From the NCBI GenBank assembly GCA_024742935.1, contig JANSXN010000023.1, positions 1-32,263 on the forward strand: DNA of 32,263 nt, read 5' to 3'. The position numbers and the translations under genes are program-made. The DNA comes from Flavobacteriaceae bacterium (GTDB lineage Bacteria; Bacteroidota; Bacteroidia; Flavobacteriales; Flavobacteriaceae). The notes under the pieces were generated by a model. That model was not told where the DNA came from. It did no database searches and saw only the letters and a list, made by a program, of their open reading frames with translations. Positions within the stretch are counted from its first letter, which is position 1, and each line of letters opens with the position of its first letter. Below are positions 23,682 to 31,122 of the stretch, piece after piece.

Positions 23682-24542
23682 TTAGTTGATAGCAGGGTCT
23701 TTTAAACCTTCCTCAATCATTTCATAGAATTGTTCTAATTTTGGTAATACAACGATTCTGGTTCTTCTGTTTTTTGCTTTACCATCTGCAGTTGCGTTGC
23801 TGGCTACAGGCACATATTCACCTCTACCACCGGCAGTCATTCTCGCAGGGTCAACACCAAAATCATTTTGTAGCGTTCTTACAACAGCTGTTGCTCTAAG
23901 AACACTTAAGTCCCAGTTGTCTTGAATTCCGGGTCTGCTGATGGGTACATTATCTGTGTGACCTTCAACTAGGAACTCAAAATCAGGCTTGTTTTTAACC
24001 ACTAGAGCTACTTTTCCTAGCACTTCTTTAGCCCGGCTGGTAAGATTGTAACTACCGCTGGAGAATAAAAGTTTATCAGAAATGTTTACAAAAACTACAC
24101 CTTTTTCAACACTTATTTCAATGTCAGAGTCATCCATATTACCTACGGCACCTTTTAAGCTTTGAACCAAGGCAAGGTTTACAGAGTCTCTTCTGTTAAC
24201 GGCATCCTGTAATTTTCTGATGGTTAAATCTTTCTCTTGAAGACTTTGAAGTGATTTTTGAAGGTTTTCAGCACCTTTTTTTGTCAAATCAGTAAAGTCG
24301 CCAATACTTCTTATCAAATCTTTGTTTGTAGCATTGAGTGAAGCTACTTGACTTTCTAAAGAATTTGCTTTGGCTTGTAAAGCAGCTCTTTCTTCAAGAC
24401 AACTGTTTAGCTTTACAGTTGCACTGTTAAGAAGATCCTGGGTGTTTTTGTGTTGGTTTTCTAATTCTGTGTACTTTTTTTGAGATACACAAGAAGAAAA
24501 AAGAAGTGCAACGACACTTCCGAATACGATTATTTTTTTCAT
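23682..24542 (-). CDS. OmpA/MotB-type peptidoglycan-binding lipoprotein
   Basis: The 286-residue product has a lipoprotein signal (MKKIIVFGSVVALLFSSC, Cys 18), a long coiled coil (about 22-128; YTELENQHKNTQDLL, LQAKANSLESQVASLNATNK) and a C-terminal OmpA domain (about 140-270). The latter shows DKLLFSSGSYNLT, VEGHTDNVPI, NWDLSVLRATAVVRTLQ and GKAKNRRTRIVV, with the Asp and Arg that hold diaminopimelate. It probably tethers the outer membrane to peptidoglycan; the coiled coil would span the periplasm or form oligomers. A -7 box at 24574-24581 and the terminator at 23638-23656 make it a single-gene unit. Confidence 0.93.
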   Translation of the reverse strand: MKKIIVFGSVVALLFSSCVSQKKYTELENQHKNTQDLLNSATVKLNSCLEERAALQAKANSLESQVASLNATNKDLIRSIGDFTDLTKKGAENLQKSLQSLQEKDLTIRKLQDAVNRRDSVNLALVQSLKGAVGNMDDSDIEISVEKGVVFVNISDKLLFSSGSYNLTSRAKEVLGKVALVVKNKPDFEFLVEGHTDNVPISRPGIQDNWDLSVLRATAVVRTLQNDFGVDPARMTAGGRGEYVPVASNATADGKAKNRRTRIVVLPKLEQFYEMIEEGLKDPAIN

Positions 24543-24573
24543 AGTTATTGGTTTTATAAAGTTAAATTGATTA

Positions 24574-24581
24574 CAAAATTA
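24574..24581 (-). promoter_or_regulatory. Candidate -7 box (TAATTTTG) for the OmpA-type gene
   Basis: TAATTTTG on the minus strand fits TAnnTTTG and implies a leader of about 25 nt before ATG 24542. A -33 TTG at normal distance is not evident. Confidence 0.42.
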
Positions 24582-24633
24582 TCAAATATTGAGCCATATT
24601 TTAGAACCTTAACAATAATTTAGGTATGTTGTT

Positions 24634-25629
24634 TTAAAGATTGTTAAATGATTTAATTTGTTTAACAAAATACGAAAAAACTATGGATTTATGACGATAA
24701 TAGCTTTCTTTTTTCGAGGTATTCGCGCGTTTTTGAAGTGTTTTTCTGAGTTTTGTGTAAAAACTAAGGTGGGCTCTCAAAACGGCTATGAAATGAGATA
24801 GTTTAAAATTGAGTACAAATTGAATTCCCGCTACTCCATCAAGCAACATTCTAACAAAAATACGTCCAGTAACTTTTGACTTAGGAGCATTTTTTAAAAG
24901 ATTAAAAAGAGAGTTTCTAAAGTTTAAATATGTTTTTTTTGGGTTTGTATTTTTAAGCGTTCCACCTCCCAAATGATAAACTTTTGATTGGTTAACGCAA
25001 ACCGCTTTATAGCCTAAATTAAATAATCGCCAGCACAAGTCAATTTCTTCCTGATGCGCAAAATAATCCTCATCAAATCCCCCCGTTTCAAAAAAAGCGT
25101 TGCTTCTTACAAACAAACAAGCACCACTGGCCCAGAAAATTTCAGAAACCCCATCATATTGTCCTTGGTCTTTTTCAAGTGTATTAAAGATTCTTCCGCG
25201 ACAATATGGATATCCAAACTTATCTATAAACCCACCCGCAGCACCGGCATATTCAAAATAAGACTTGTTTTTATAGTCTAGGATTTTGGGTTGTGCAGCA
25301 GCTATCTGAGGATTGTTTTTAAACTGCTCAACAAGTGGAGGTAGCCAGTTTTCAGTAACTTCAACATCTGAGTTGAGCAAAACATACAAATCGGCTTCGA
25401 TGTTTTTCAAACCCTCATTATACCCTTTTGCATAGCCACCGTTTTTTTGATTCTGTATAATTTTTAATTCAGGATAGGTTTTTTCTAAAAAATAAATGGA
25501 ATCATCTGTTGATGCATTGTCAACAATATAAATTTCAGCTTCATCTTTAGAATGTAAAACAACACTTGGGAGAAACTCCTCCAATAGTTTTTTTCCATTC
25601 CAGTTTAATATGACAACGGCTGTTTTCAT
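24634..25629 (-). CDS. Family 2 glycosyltransferase
   Basis: The 331-residue protein begins with the GT-A fold of GT2 inverting transferases: VVILNWNGKKLLEEFLPSV (5-23), IYIVDNASTDDS (33-44), then NGGYAKGYNEG and the metal-binding LLNSDVE (84-90). Acceptor-side motifs ASGACLFVRSNAFFETGGFD and HQEEIDLCWRLFNLGY follow; the latter includes the catalytic acidic pair. The C-terminal 100 residues are basic and hydrophobic, suggesting attachment to the inner membrane face. The pattern matches rhamnosyl-type transferases used for cell-surface glycans, but the sugar is not predictable. It lies 43 nt after the HsdR_N-domain gene on the same strand; this pair plus divergent holA is a conserved flavobacterial neighbourhood in my recollection. 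Confidence 0.93.
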   Translation of the reverse strand: MKTAVVILNWNGKKLLEEFLPSVVLHSKDEAEIYIVDNASTDDSIYFLEKTYPELKIIQNQKNGGYAKGYNEGLKNIEADLYVLLNSDVEVTENWLPPLVEQFKNNPQIAAAQPKILDYKNKSYFEYAGAAGGFIDKFGYPYCRGRIFNTLEKDQGQYDGVSEIFWASGACLFVRSNAFFETGGFDEDYFAHQEEIDLCWRLFNLGYKAVCVNQSKVYHLGGGTLKNTNPKKTYLNFRNSLFNLLKNAPKSKVTGRIFVRMLLDGVAGIQFVLNFKLSHFIAVLRAHLSFYTKLRKTLQKRANTSKKESYYRHKSIVFSYFVKQIKSFNNL

Positions 25630-25672
25630 TTATGTAAAGATAGTAAGATGGTTGTTTTGCACATCATATTTA

Positions 25673-26125
25673 TCATTTCAACTCTTCATAACCCGGAATT
25701 TCCTTTAAAAACCGATACTTTTCATTTTCATAATCCAGTTGGCAATAATAGTGATGAAGCCCATTAGTAACCATTAAATATGTGGCATTCAAACTTAAAT
25801 TATAACGCGCAATTTGATCAAAAGTATCCTGAGAGATAGTTATTTGGGGAGCTTTACACTCTACTACCAAAAAAATACTTCCGTCTTTATTATAAATCAC
25901 AGCATCATAGCGTTTTCTGGTTTGATTCAAGACCAGTTCTTTTTCAACATTGATATGACCTTTTGGAAAGTGTTTTTCACAAATTAAAAATTGAACTACG
26001 TGTTGGCGCACCCATTCTTCGGGAGTGAGAATGACAAACTTTTTACGTATTTCATCAAAGATGGAAATTTTATTTTCGCTACTTTTGAATCGAAAGTTGT
26101 ACTTGGGGAAATCAAGTTGCTGCAT
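25673..26125 (-). CDS. Stand-alone type I restriction HsdR N-terminal domain protein
   Basis: The 150-residue protein is a single PD-(D/E)xK nuclease-fold domain like the N-terminus of HsdR. The core is YDAVIYN (Asp 74) and LVVECKAP (Glu 89, Lys 91), the D-x14-ExK arrangement of the fold, preceded by TPEEWVRQHVVQFL and followed by QIARYNLSLNATYLMVTNG. No methylase, specificity or translocase gene lies nearby, so it is not part of a restriction system here. A nuclease or DNA-binding housekeeping role is possible. It is divergent from holA with only 26 nt between starts, so their promoters must overlap. Confidence 0.9.
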   Translation of the reverse strand: MQQLDFPKYNFRFKSSENKISIFDEIRKKFVILTPEEWVRQHVVQFLICEKHFPKGHINVEKELVLNQTRKRYDAVIYNKDGSIFLVVECKAPQITISQDTFDQIARYNLSLNATYLMVTNGLHHYYCQLDYENEKYRFLKEIPGYEELK

Positions 26126-26151
26126 ACCACAAAAGTCATAATTTTTTTTGA

Positions 26152-27150
26152 ATGGAAGAAGTAAAACACATTGTAAATCAAATAAAATCAGGAAAAATAC
26201 AACCCATTTACTTACTTACAGGTGAAGAACCCTACTTTATTGATTTTCTTTCAGATTATATCGAAAAAAACCTTCTCACAGAGGATGAAAAGGCTTTTAA
26301 CCAGATGGTGCTGTATGGACGTGATGTATCAATAGACGACATTGTGAGCCACGCAAAGCGCTACCCAATGATGGCAGAACGCCAGGTGATTATTGTGAAA
26401 GAAGCACAAGAATTAGCCCGAACTATAGATAATCTCGAAGCCTATTGTAAAAACCCCCAACTCACTACTGTACTCGTGATTTGTTATAAATACAAGAAAA
26501 TTGATAAACGAAAAACGCTTTATAAAACAATTAAAGCAAAGGGGGTGATTCTTGATGAAAAAAAATTATATGAAAACAAAGTTGCTCCCTGGATTTCAAA
26601 GGCATTGGCTTCCAAAGGATATCAGATTTCGCCAAAGGCAGCCGAAATGCTTGTTGAATTTCTTGGAAATGATTTGAGTAAAATTTCCAACGAACTCGAT
26701 AAACTCACCCAAATCCTAAAACCCGAACAGCTAATTACACCTGAATTAATCGAACAAAACATTGGAATTAGCAAAGATTTTAACAATTTTGAATTGCAAA
26801 ATGCCCTTGGAAGTAAAGACATCAACAAGGCTTTCAGAATAATTAACTACTTTGCTCAAAACCCTAAAGACAACCCACTGGTGATGACCGTGGCTTTGCT
26901 TTACAGTTTTTTCTCCAAAGTATTAAAATACCACGCTTTGCCTAATAAAAACAATGCAGCAAAAGAGTTAGGTTTAAACCCTTATTTTGTAAAAGAGTAT
27001 CAACTGGCTGCAAAAAATTACCCCATGAAAAAGGTGAGTGGGATTTTGGCAGCTCTTCGGCAAACAGATATGAAAAGTAAAGGAGTGGGTGCCGCCGGGG
27101 TGAATGATGGTGATTTGTTGAAAGAACTTCTTGTCGAGATTTTTAACTAA
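26152..27150 (+). CDS. holA: DNA polymerase III delta subunit
   Basis: The 332-residue protein opens the beta sliding clamp within the clamp loader. Family features are IQPIYLLTGEEPYFIDFLSD (16-35, the degenerate Walker region), AFNQMVLYGRDVSIDDIVSH, MMAERQVIIVKEAQEL, then the helical domain with LVEFLGNDLSKISNELDKL and the collar domain ending GVNDGDLLKELLVEIF. This N-terminal beta-interaction region is typical for the Bacteroidetes form. Start ATG 26152 is the first codon available after the short divergent gap. menA follows by 39 nt, probably in the same transcript. Confidence 0.95.
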   Translation: MEEVKHIVNQIKSGKIQPIYLLTGEEPYFIDFLSDYIEKNLLTEDEKAFNQMVLYGRDVSIDDIVSHAKRYPMMAERQVIIVKEAQELARTIDNLEAYCKNPQLTTVLVICYKYKKIDKRKTLYKTIKAKGVILDEKKLYENKVAPWISKALASKGYQISPKAAEMLVEFLGNDLSKISNELDKLTQILKPEQLITPELIEQNIGISKDFNNFELQNALGSKDINKAFRIINYFAQNPKDNPLVMTVALLYSFFSKVLKYHALPNKNNAAKELGLNPYFVKEYQLAAKNYPMKKVSGILAALRQTDMKSKGVGAAGVNDGDLLKELLVEIFN

Positions 27151-27189
27151 ATGATTTTATTTAATTAATATTGTACTTGAATTTTTAGT

Positions 27190-28092
27190 ATGTCAAAAAC
27201 CAAAGCCTGGCTCAATGCTGCCCGTTTACGCACACTCCCCTTATCATTCTCCGGTATTATAGTGGGATCTGCTCTGGCATTTCGAGAAAACGCATTTGAA
27301 CTTCCCATCTTTATTTTGGCATTGCTTACCACACTAGGCTTTCAAGTGCTATCAAACTTTGCAAACGATTATGGAGATGGTGTAAAAGGAACCGATAATG
27401 ATGAGCGGGTGGGACCCAAACGAGCACTGCAAAGTGGCTTGCTCACAGAAACCGAACTCAAAAAGGGAATGGTGATAACAATTATCCTCACGCTTGTTGT
27501 TACCGTGTTGTTGATTTACAGGTCATTTGGAACTGAAAATCTTGGATACATCGTTTTATTCTTGCTTTTGGGTATTGCCGCTATTATTGCCGCAATTAAA
27601 TACACAGTGGGGGTGAATGCGTATGGTTACCGGGCGATGGGTGATGTGTTTGTCTTTGTTTTCTTTGGTCTTCTTTCCGTATTGGGAAGTTACTTTTTGC
27701 ATGTTCAGCAACTTTCATTTCTAATGCTTTTACCGGCAATATCCATTGGATTGTTAAGCACATCTGTCTTAAACTTAAATAATATGAGAGACCGCATTTC
27801 TGATGCGAAGGTTAATAAAATAACCATTCCGGTACTACTGGGGGAAAAAAACGCAAAAAAATACCATGCTTTTTTATTACTTGGGGCTTATACTGCGGCT
27901 TTTTTGTATTTCTATTTTTCAGGTGTTGTGTGGTGGCAGTTTTTACCTTTGTTTGCTTTTCTTCCTCTGCTAAAGCACTATAGTGTTGTTGTGATGAACA
28001 GAAACCCGGCAGCCCTCGATTCTGAGCTAAAAAAAGTTGCCTTGAGCACCTTCTTCTTTTCAGTCTTATTTTTTGGAATCGCCATTTTTTAA
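27190..28092 (+). CDS. menA: 1,4-dihydroxy-2-naphthoate polyprenyltransferase
   Basis: The 300-residue integral membrane enzyme attaches the polyprenyl tail to 1,4-dihydroxy-2-naphthoate in menaquinone synthesis. It belongs to the UbiA superfamily with about nine membrane helices. The first Asp-rich motif is NFANDYGDGVKGTDNDER (56-73) and the second is LNNMRDRISDAKVNK (about 195-209), both needed to bind the Mg-diphosphate. RLRTLPLSFSGIIVGSA near the N-terminus is typical. Followed by the UPF0173 hydrolase and menC, it forms a menaquinone gene group. Confidence 0.96.
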   Translation: MSKTKAWLNAARLRTLPLSFSGIIVGSALAFRENAFELPIFILALLTTLGFQVLSNFANDYGDGVKGTDNDERVGPKRALQSGLLTETELKKGMVITIILTLVVTVLLIYRSFGTENLGYIVLFLLLGIAAIIAAIKYTVGVNAYGYRAMGDVFVFVFFGLLSVLGSYFLHVQQLSFLMLLPAISIGLLSTSVLNLNNMRDRISDAKVNKITIPVLLGEKNAKKYHAFLLLGAYTAAFLYFYFSGVVWWQFLPLFAFLPLLKHYSVVVMNRNPAALDSELKKVALSTFFFSVLFFGIAIF

Positions 28093-28158
28093 AACAATTT
28101 TTAGACTTCTCCCTTCTGATTTTAGTATCTTTAAAACGTAAACATAAAAACCTTAAAG

Positions 28159-28839
28159 ATGAAAATCAAATACTTTGGACACAACAGTTTTGCAATCGAA
28201 ATTAAAGGAAAACATATTCTCGTTGACCCCTTTATTAGCGGAAGCCCCTTAGTAAATGGAACAATAAATATCAATGACCTAAAAGCAGATTATATTCTGC
28301 TCACCCATGCACATCAAGACCACACGCTTGATGCTGAAACCATCGCAAAAAACACAGGAGCTGTGATTGTAAGCAATTTTGAAATCACCACACATTATGA
28401 AAACAAAGGCATTACTGTACACCCCATGAACCACGGTGGCAGCTGGGAATTTGATTTCGGAAAAGTAAAATATGTCAATGCTATTCACACCAGCTCTTTT
28501 CCGGACGGAAGTTATGGAGGACAGCCCGGCGGATTTGTGATTGAAGGCGAACATAAAAATATCTACATTGCCGGCGATACAGCACTCACAATGGATATGA
28601 AACTCATCCCGATGCACACCAAACTTGATATTGCCATTTTACCAATTGGCGATAATTTTACAATGGGTGTAGAGGATGCCATCATCGCCTCCAATTTTAT
28701 AGAATGTGATAAAATAATAGGTTGTCATTATGATACTTTTGGTTATATCGAAATCGATCACGAAGAAGCCAAACGCAAGTTTTATGATGCAGGGAAAGAT
28801 TTGATGTTGCTTGATATTGGAGAAAGTATTGAGCTTTGA
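28159..28839 (+). CDS. UPF0173-type metal-dependent hydrolase (metallo-beta-lactamase fold)
   Basis: The 226-residue protein has the metallo-beta-lactamase fold of the UPF0173 (YtkL-like) family: GHNSFAIEIKGKHILVDPF (7-25), the metal motif THAHQDH (49-55), MNHGGSWEF, AIHTSSFPDGSYGGQPGGFV, IYIAGDTALTMDM and GCHYDTFG. The two-metal site should hydrolyse an ester, thioester or phosphodiester bond; the substrate is unproven. Its position between menA and menC makes a DHNA-CoA thioesterase role conceivable, which is inference only. The downstream flank is interrupted by a repeat-bounded four-helix-bundle gene. Confidence 0.92.
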   Translation: MKIKYFGHNSFAIEIKGKHILVDPFISGSPLVNGTININDLKADYILLTHAHQDHTLDAETIAKNTGAVIVSNFEITTHYENKGITVHPMNHGGSWEFDFGKVKYVNAIHTSSFPDGSYGGQPGGFVIEGEHKNIYIAGDTALTMDMKLIPMHTKLDIAILPIGDNFTMGVEDAIIASNFIECDKIIGCHYDTFGYIEIDHEEAKRKFYDAGKDLMLLDIGESIEL

Positions 28840-28886
28840 TTTGACGACTTGGTGATGGGGAGACTTGGAGACAGGGTGAATTAGTA
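28839..28886 (+). repeat. Left array of 16-bp repeats
   Basis: Successive 16-nt units read ATTTGACGACTTGGTG (28839-28854), ATGGGGAGACTTGGAG (28855-28870) and a decayed ACAGGGTGAATTAGTA (28871-28886). The first unit overlaps the last base of the hydrolase stop codon TGA. Confidence 0.75.
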
Positions 28887-28908
28887 ATTTATAAAAAATA
28901 GTTTGTTT

Positions 28909-29292
28909 ATGAGTAAAATTATTTCTCACAAAGAATTAAAAGTTTTTCAGTTATCTTTTGAAACTGCAATGCTAATTTTTGAAATCTCGAAATCATTCCC
29001 TTCTGAGGAAAAATATTCATTAACAGATCAAATTAGAAGATCTTCAAGGTCAGTTTCTGGTAATATTGCTGAGGCCTGGCGAAAGAGAAGGTATGAAAAA
29101 TCATTTGTAGCTAAATTATCAGATTCTGAAGGAGAAGCTGCTGAAACGCAGGTTTGGTTAGACTACTCATTTGCCTGTAAGTATATAAATGAAGAAATTT
29201 ATAATGAGCTTTATGCAAAATATGACCACATTCTGGCAATACTTGTTAAAATGATATTCAATCCACAACAATGGACTCTTAGCAAAAAATAA
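28909..29292 (+). CDS. Four-helix-bundle protein (23S rRNA intervening-sequence protein family)
   Basis: The 127-residue basic protein matches the S23/IVS-type four-helix-bundle family. Helix 1 is SHKELKVFQLSFETAMLIFE (6-25). The hallmark second helix is LTDQIRRSSRSVSGNIAEAW (38-57). Helices 3 and 4 are FVAKLSDSEGEAAETQVWLD (66-85) and EIYNELYAKYDHILAILVKM (96-115). Relatives occur inside intervening sequences of fragmented 23S rRNA genes and, as Avd, with diversity-generating retroelements; they bind nucleic acids. No reverse transcriptase is nearby and this is not rRNA. I use ATG 28909 rather than TTG 28903. The gene is enclosed by inverted arrays of 16-bp repeats. Confidence 0.93.
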   Translation: MSKIISHKELKVFQLSFETAMLIFEISKSFPSEEKYSLTDQIRRSSRSVSGNIAEAWRKRRYEKSFVAKLSDSEGEAAETQVWLDYSFACKYINEEIYNELYAKYDHILAILVKMIFNPQQWTLSKK

Positions 29293-29311
29293 ATAGAAAA
29301 ATGCTACCATT

Positions 29312-29359
29312 CTCCTTTTCTCCCCCTCACCCTGTCTCCCTATCACCAAGTCTCCCTAT
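29312..29359 (-). repeat. Right array of 16-bp repeats (inverted relative to the left array)
   Basis: On the minus strand three units follow in perfect 16-nt phase: ATAGGGAGACTTGGTG (29359-29344), ATAGGGAGACAGGGTG (29343-29328) and AGGGGGAGAAAAGGAG (29327-29312). The first two agree at 14 of 16 positions. The array ends 6 nt before the menC start codon. Confidence 0.8.
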
Positions 29360-29365
29360 CAAATA

Positions 29366-30424
29366 ATGAAAGCAACATACAAAAAACACACCTTAAAATT
29401 CAAACGCCCCAGCGGTACATCTCGTGGTGTCTTGCGTACCAAAGAAACCTGGTTTTTAATCATTAAAGACGGAAACAAAACGGGCATAGGTGAATGTGGT
29501 CTTTTAAAAGGCTTCAGTTTCGATGACCGACCCGATTATGAAGACAGGTTACATTGGGTCTGTGAAAATTTGTATCGGGGAGAGGAAGCGCTTCTTTCAG
29601 ACTTAACAGAATTTCCATCCATACAAATAGGGGTCGAGAGCGCTTTTCTTTCTTTTAAAGAAAATAATCCTTTTGAATTATTTCCCTCAAAATTTACTGA
29701 AGGCAATGCCTCAATTCCTATAAACGGTCTAGTATGGATGGGTGATAAGGAGTTTATGAACTCACAGATTAAAGAAAAAATCGCGTCGGGTTTTAAATGT
29801 ATCAAAATGAAAATTGGTGCGATCGATTTTGAAACTGAAATGGAATTACTCAAAGCCATTAGAAACCAGTTTTCGGCTACTGAAATTGAATTGCGTGTGG
29901 ACGCCAATGGTGCTTTTTCAACAAAGGAAGCTTTGGAAAAACTCAAACGACTTTCAGACCTGCAGTTACACTCCATTGAACAACCCATCAAAGCGGGACA
30001 ATGGGAAACGATGGCGAAACTCTGTGAACAGACACCTCTACCCATCGCATTGGACGAAGAACTCATTGGGGTTTTTCAAGAATCAAACAAAAACAAACTC
30101 CTGCAAACCATAAAACCCCAGTATATTATTTTAAAACCAAGTTTGATTGGTGGCTTTCGCGCAAGCGATACCTGGATTGAACTCGCTGAAAATCAAAATT
30201 GTGGCTGGTGGATTACTTCAGCACTGGAAAGCAATGTAGGTTTGAATGCCATTGCTCAATATACTTTTACAAAAAATAGTAACTTGCCACAGGGTTTAGG
30301 AACAGGAAGTTTATATACAAACAACATCAATGCCCCGCTGGAAGTCAATAACGGATTTTTAAAATACAATCCAAAATCAAAATGGAATACCAAATTTTTA
30401 AACAATAAATTTGAAATAGATTAA
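29366..30424 (+). CDS. menC: o-Succinylbenzoate synthase
   Basis: The 352-residue enolase-superfamily enzyme dehydrates SHCHC to o-succinylbenzoate in menaquinone synthesis. The N-terminal capping domain (about 1-115) is followed by a TIM barrel with all catalytic residues: KMK (K147, K149), the metal ligands in VDANG (D179), IEQP (E205) and LDEE (D230), and the second lysine in LKPSLIGG (K257). GIGECGLLKGFSFDDRPDYE near the N-terminus is typical for Bacteroidetes MenC. Its start is only 6 nt beyond the right repeat array, so translation begins directly beside the inserted unit. pcm follows by 13 nt. Confidence 0.94.
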   Translation: MKATYKKHTLKFKRPSGTSRGVLRTKETWFLIIKDGNKTGIGECGLLKGFSFDDRPDYEDRLHWVCENLYRGEEALLSDLTEFPSIQIGVESAFLSFKENNPFELFPSKFTEGNASIPINGLVWMGDKEFMNSQIKEKIASGFKCIKMKIGAIDFETEMELLKAIRNQFSATEIELRVDANGAFSTKEALEKLKRLSDLQLHSIEQPIKAGQWETMAKLCEQTPLPIALDEELIGVFQESNKNKLLQTIKPQYIILKPSLIGGFRASDTWIELAENQNCGWWITSALESNVGLNAIAQYTFTKNSNLPQGLGTGSLYTNNINAPLEVNNGFLKYNPKSKWNTKFLNNKFEID

Positions 30425-30437
30425 ACAATTAACCAAA

Positions 30438-31079
30438 TTGAAAGACACTTTAAGACATCAAGGAAAACGACAACAACTCGTTAAATTAATAAAAGCCAAA
30501 GGCATTCAAAATGAAATCGTTTTGAAGGCAATAGGTAAAATCCCCCGGCATTTATTTATGGACTCCGGGTTTGAGGATCATGCTTACGAGGATAAGCCGT
30601 TTCCCATTGGTGCAGACCAAACCATTTCTCAGCCCTATACCGTGGCAAGACAAACTGAATTGCTCAATGTGAAAAAGGGTGATGTTGTTTTAGAAATTGG
30701 CACCGGAAGCGGCTACCAGGCTGCAGTGCTTCTTGAAATGGGCGTTGTGGTTTATACGATTGAACGGCAACGGGAGTTGTTTAAAAAAACAAATCTATTT
30801 CTGCCAAAAATTGGCTACCGACCTAAGAAAATGGTTTTTGGTGATGGTTACAAAGGCTTGCCCGAATTTGCTCCATATGATGGAATTGTGGTAACTGCCG
30901 GAGCGCCTTTTGTGCCCAAACCCCTAATGGAACAACTCAAAGTGGGAGGGAAGCTGGTGATTCCTGTGGGAGATGATATACAAATAATGACTGTATATAC
31001 CAGAACTTCTGAAAAAGAGTTTGAGAAAAAAGAGTTTGGCGAGTTTCGGTTTGTGCCGCTTTTGGAGGATAAAAATTGA
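30438..31079 (+). CDS. pcm: Protein-L-isoaspartate O-methyltransferase
   Basis: The 213-residue enzyme methylates isoaspartyl residues in damaged proteins using S-adenosylmethionine. Motifs seen are IPRHLFMDSGFEDHAY (35-50), PIGADQTISQPYTVA (56-70), the SAM loop LEIGTGSGYQ (85-94), VVTAGAPFVPKPLMEQL and GGKLVIPVG. It begins at TTG 30438: from there the sequence reads MKDTLRHQGKRQQLV, the normal family N-terminus, and the first in-frame ATG lies 41 codons later. It follows menC by 13 nt, so it should be translated from the men transcript. Confidence 0.95.
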   Translation: MKDTLRHQGKRQQLVKLIKAKGIQNEIVLKAIGKIPRHLFMDSGFEDHAYEDKPFPIGADQTISQPYTVARQTELLNVKKGDVVLEIGTGSGYQAAVLLEMGVVVYTIERQRELFKKTNLFLPKIGYRPKKMVFGDGYKGLPEFAPYDGIVVTAGAPFVPKPLMEQLKVGGKLVIPVGDDIQIMTVYTRTSEKEFEKKEFGEFRFVPLLEDKN

Positions 31080-31122
31080 TTTAGCACCCATCATTAAATA
31101 GGTGCAAGTCAGTAAATCCGTT

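Larger units (their letters stand above)
28839..29360. mobile_element. Candidate repeat-bounded unit carrying a four-helix-bundle gene, inserted in the men operon
   Basis: The unit separates the UPF0173 gene from menC. Its left end (28839-28886) holds a degenerate 16-bp tandem repeat on the plus strand and its right end (29312-29359) holds the same repeat on the minus strand, so the ends are inverted. The best pairing is 28846-28864 with 29334-29352 (19 pairs, one G-T) and 28873-28879 with 29327-29333 (7 pairs), with an 8-nt bulge on the left arm. The only gene inside is the four-helix-bundle gene. There is no transposase and no clear target-site duplication, so mobility is inferred. Confidence 0.6.

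Noticed and set aside
28839-29360. Diversity-generating retroelement or CRISPR explanation for the repeats
   Set aside because: No reverse transcriptase, template repeat, cas gene or regular unique spacers; the repeats are contiguous and inverted at the two ends of one gene.
29536-30066. 176-codon minus-strand open frame inside menC
   Set aside because: Antisense shadow of menC, whose catalytic residues are all present in the plus frame.
31084-31105. GCACC / GGTGC inverted repeat between pcm and the DUF5686 gene
   Set aside because: Only 5 bp with a 12-nt loop and no adjacent T-run; too weak to call a terminator.
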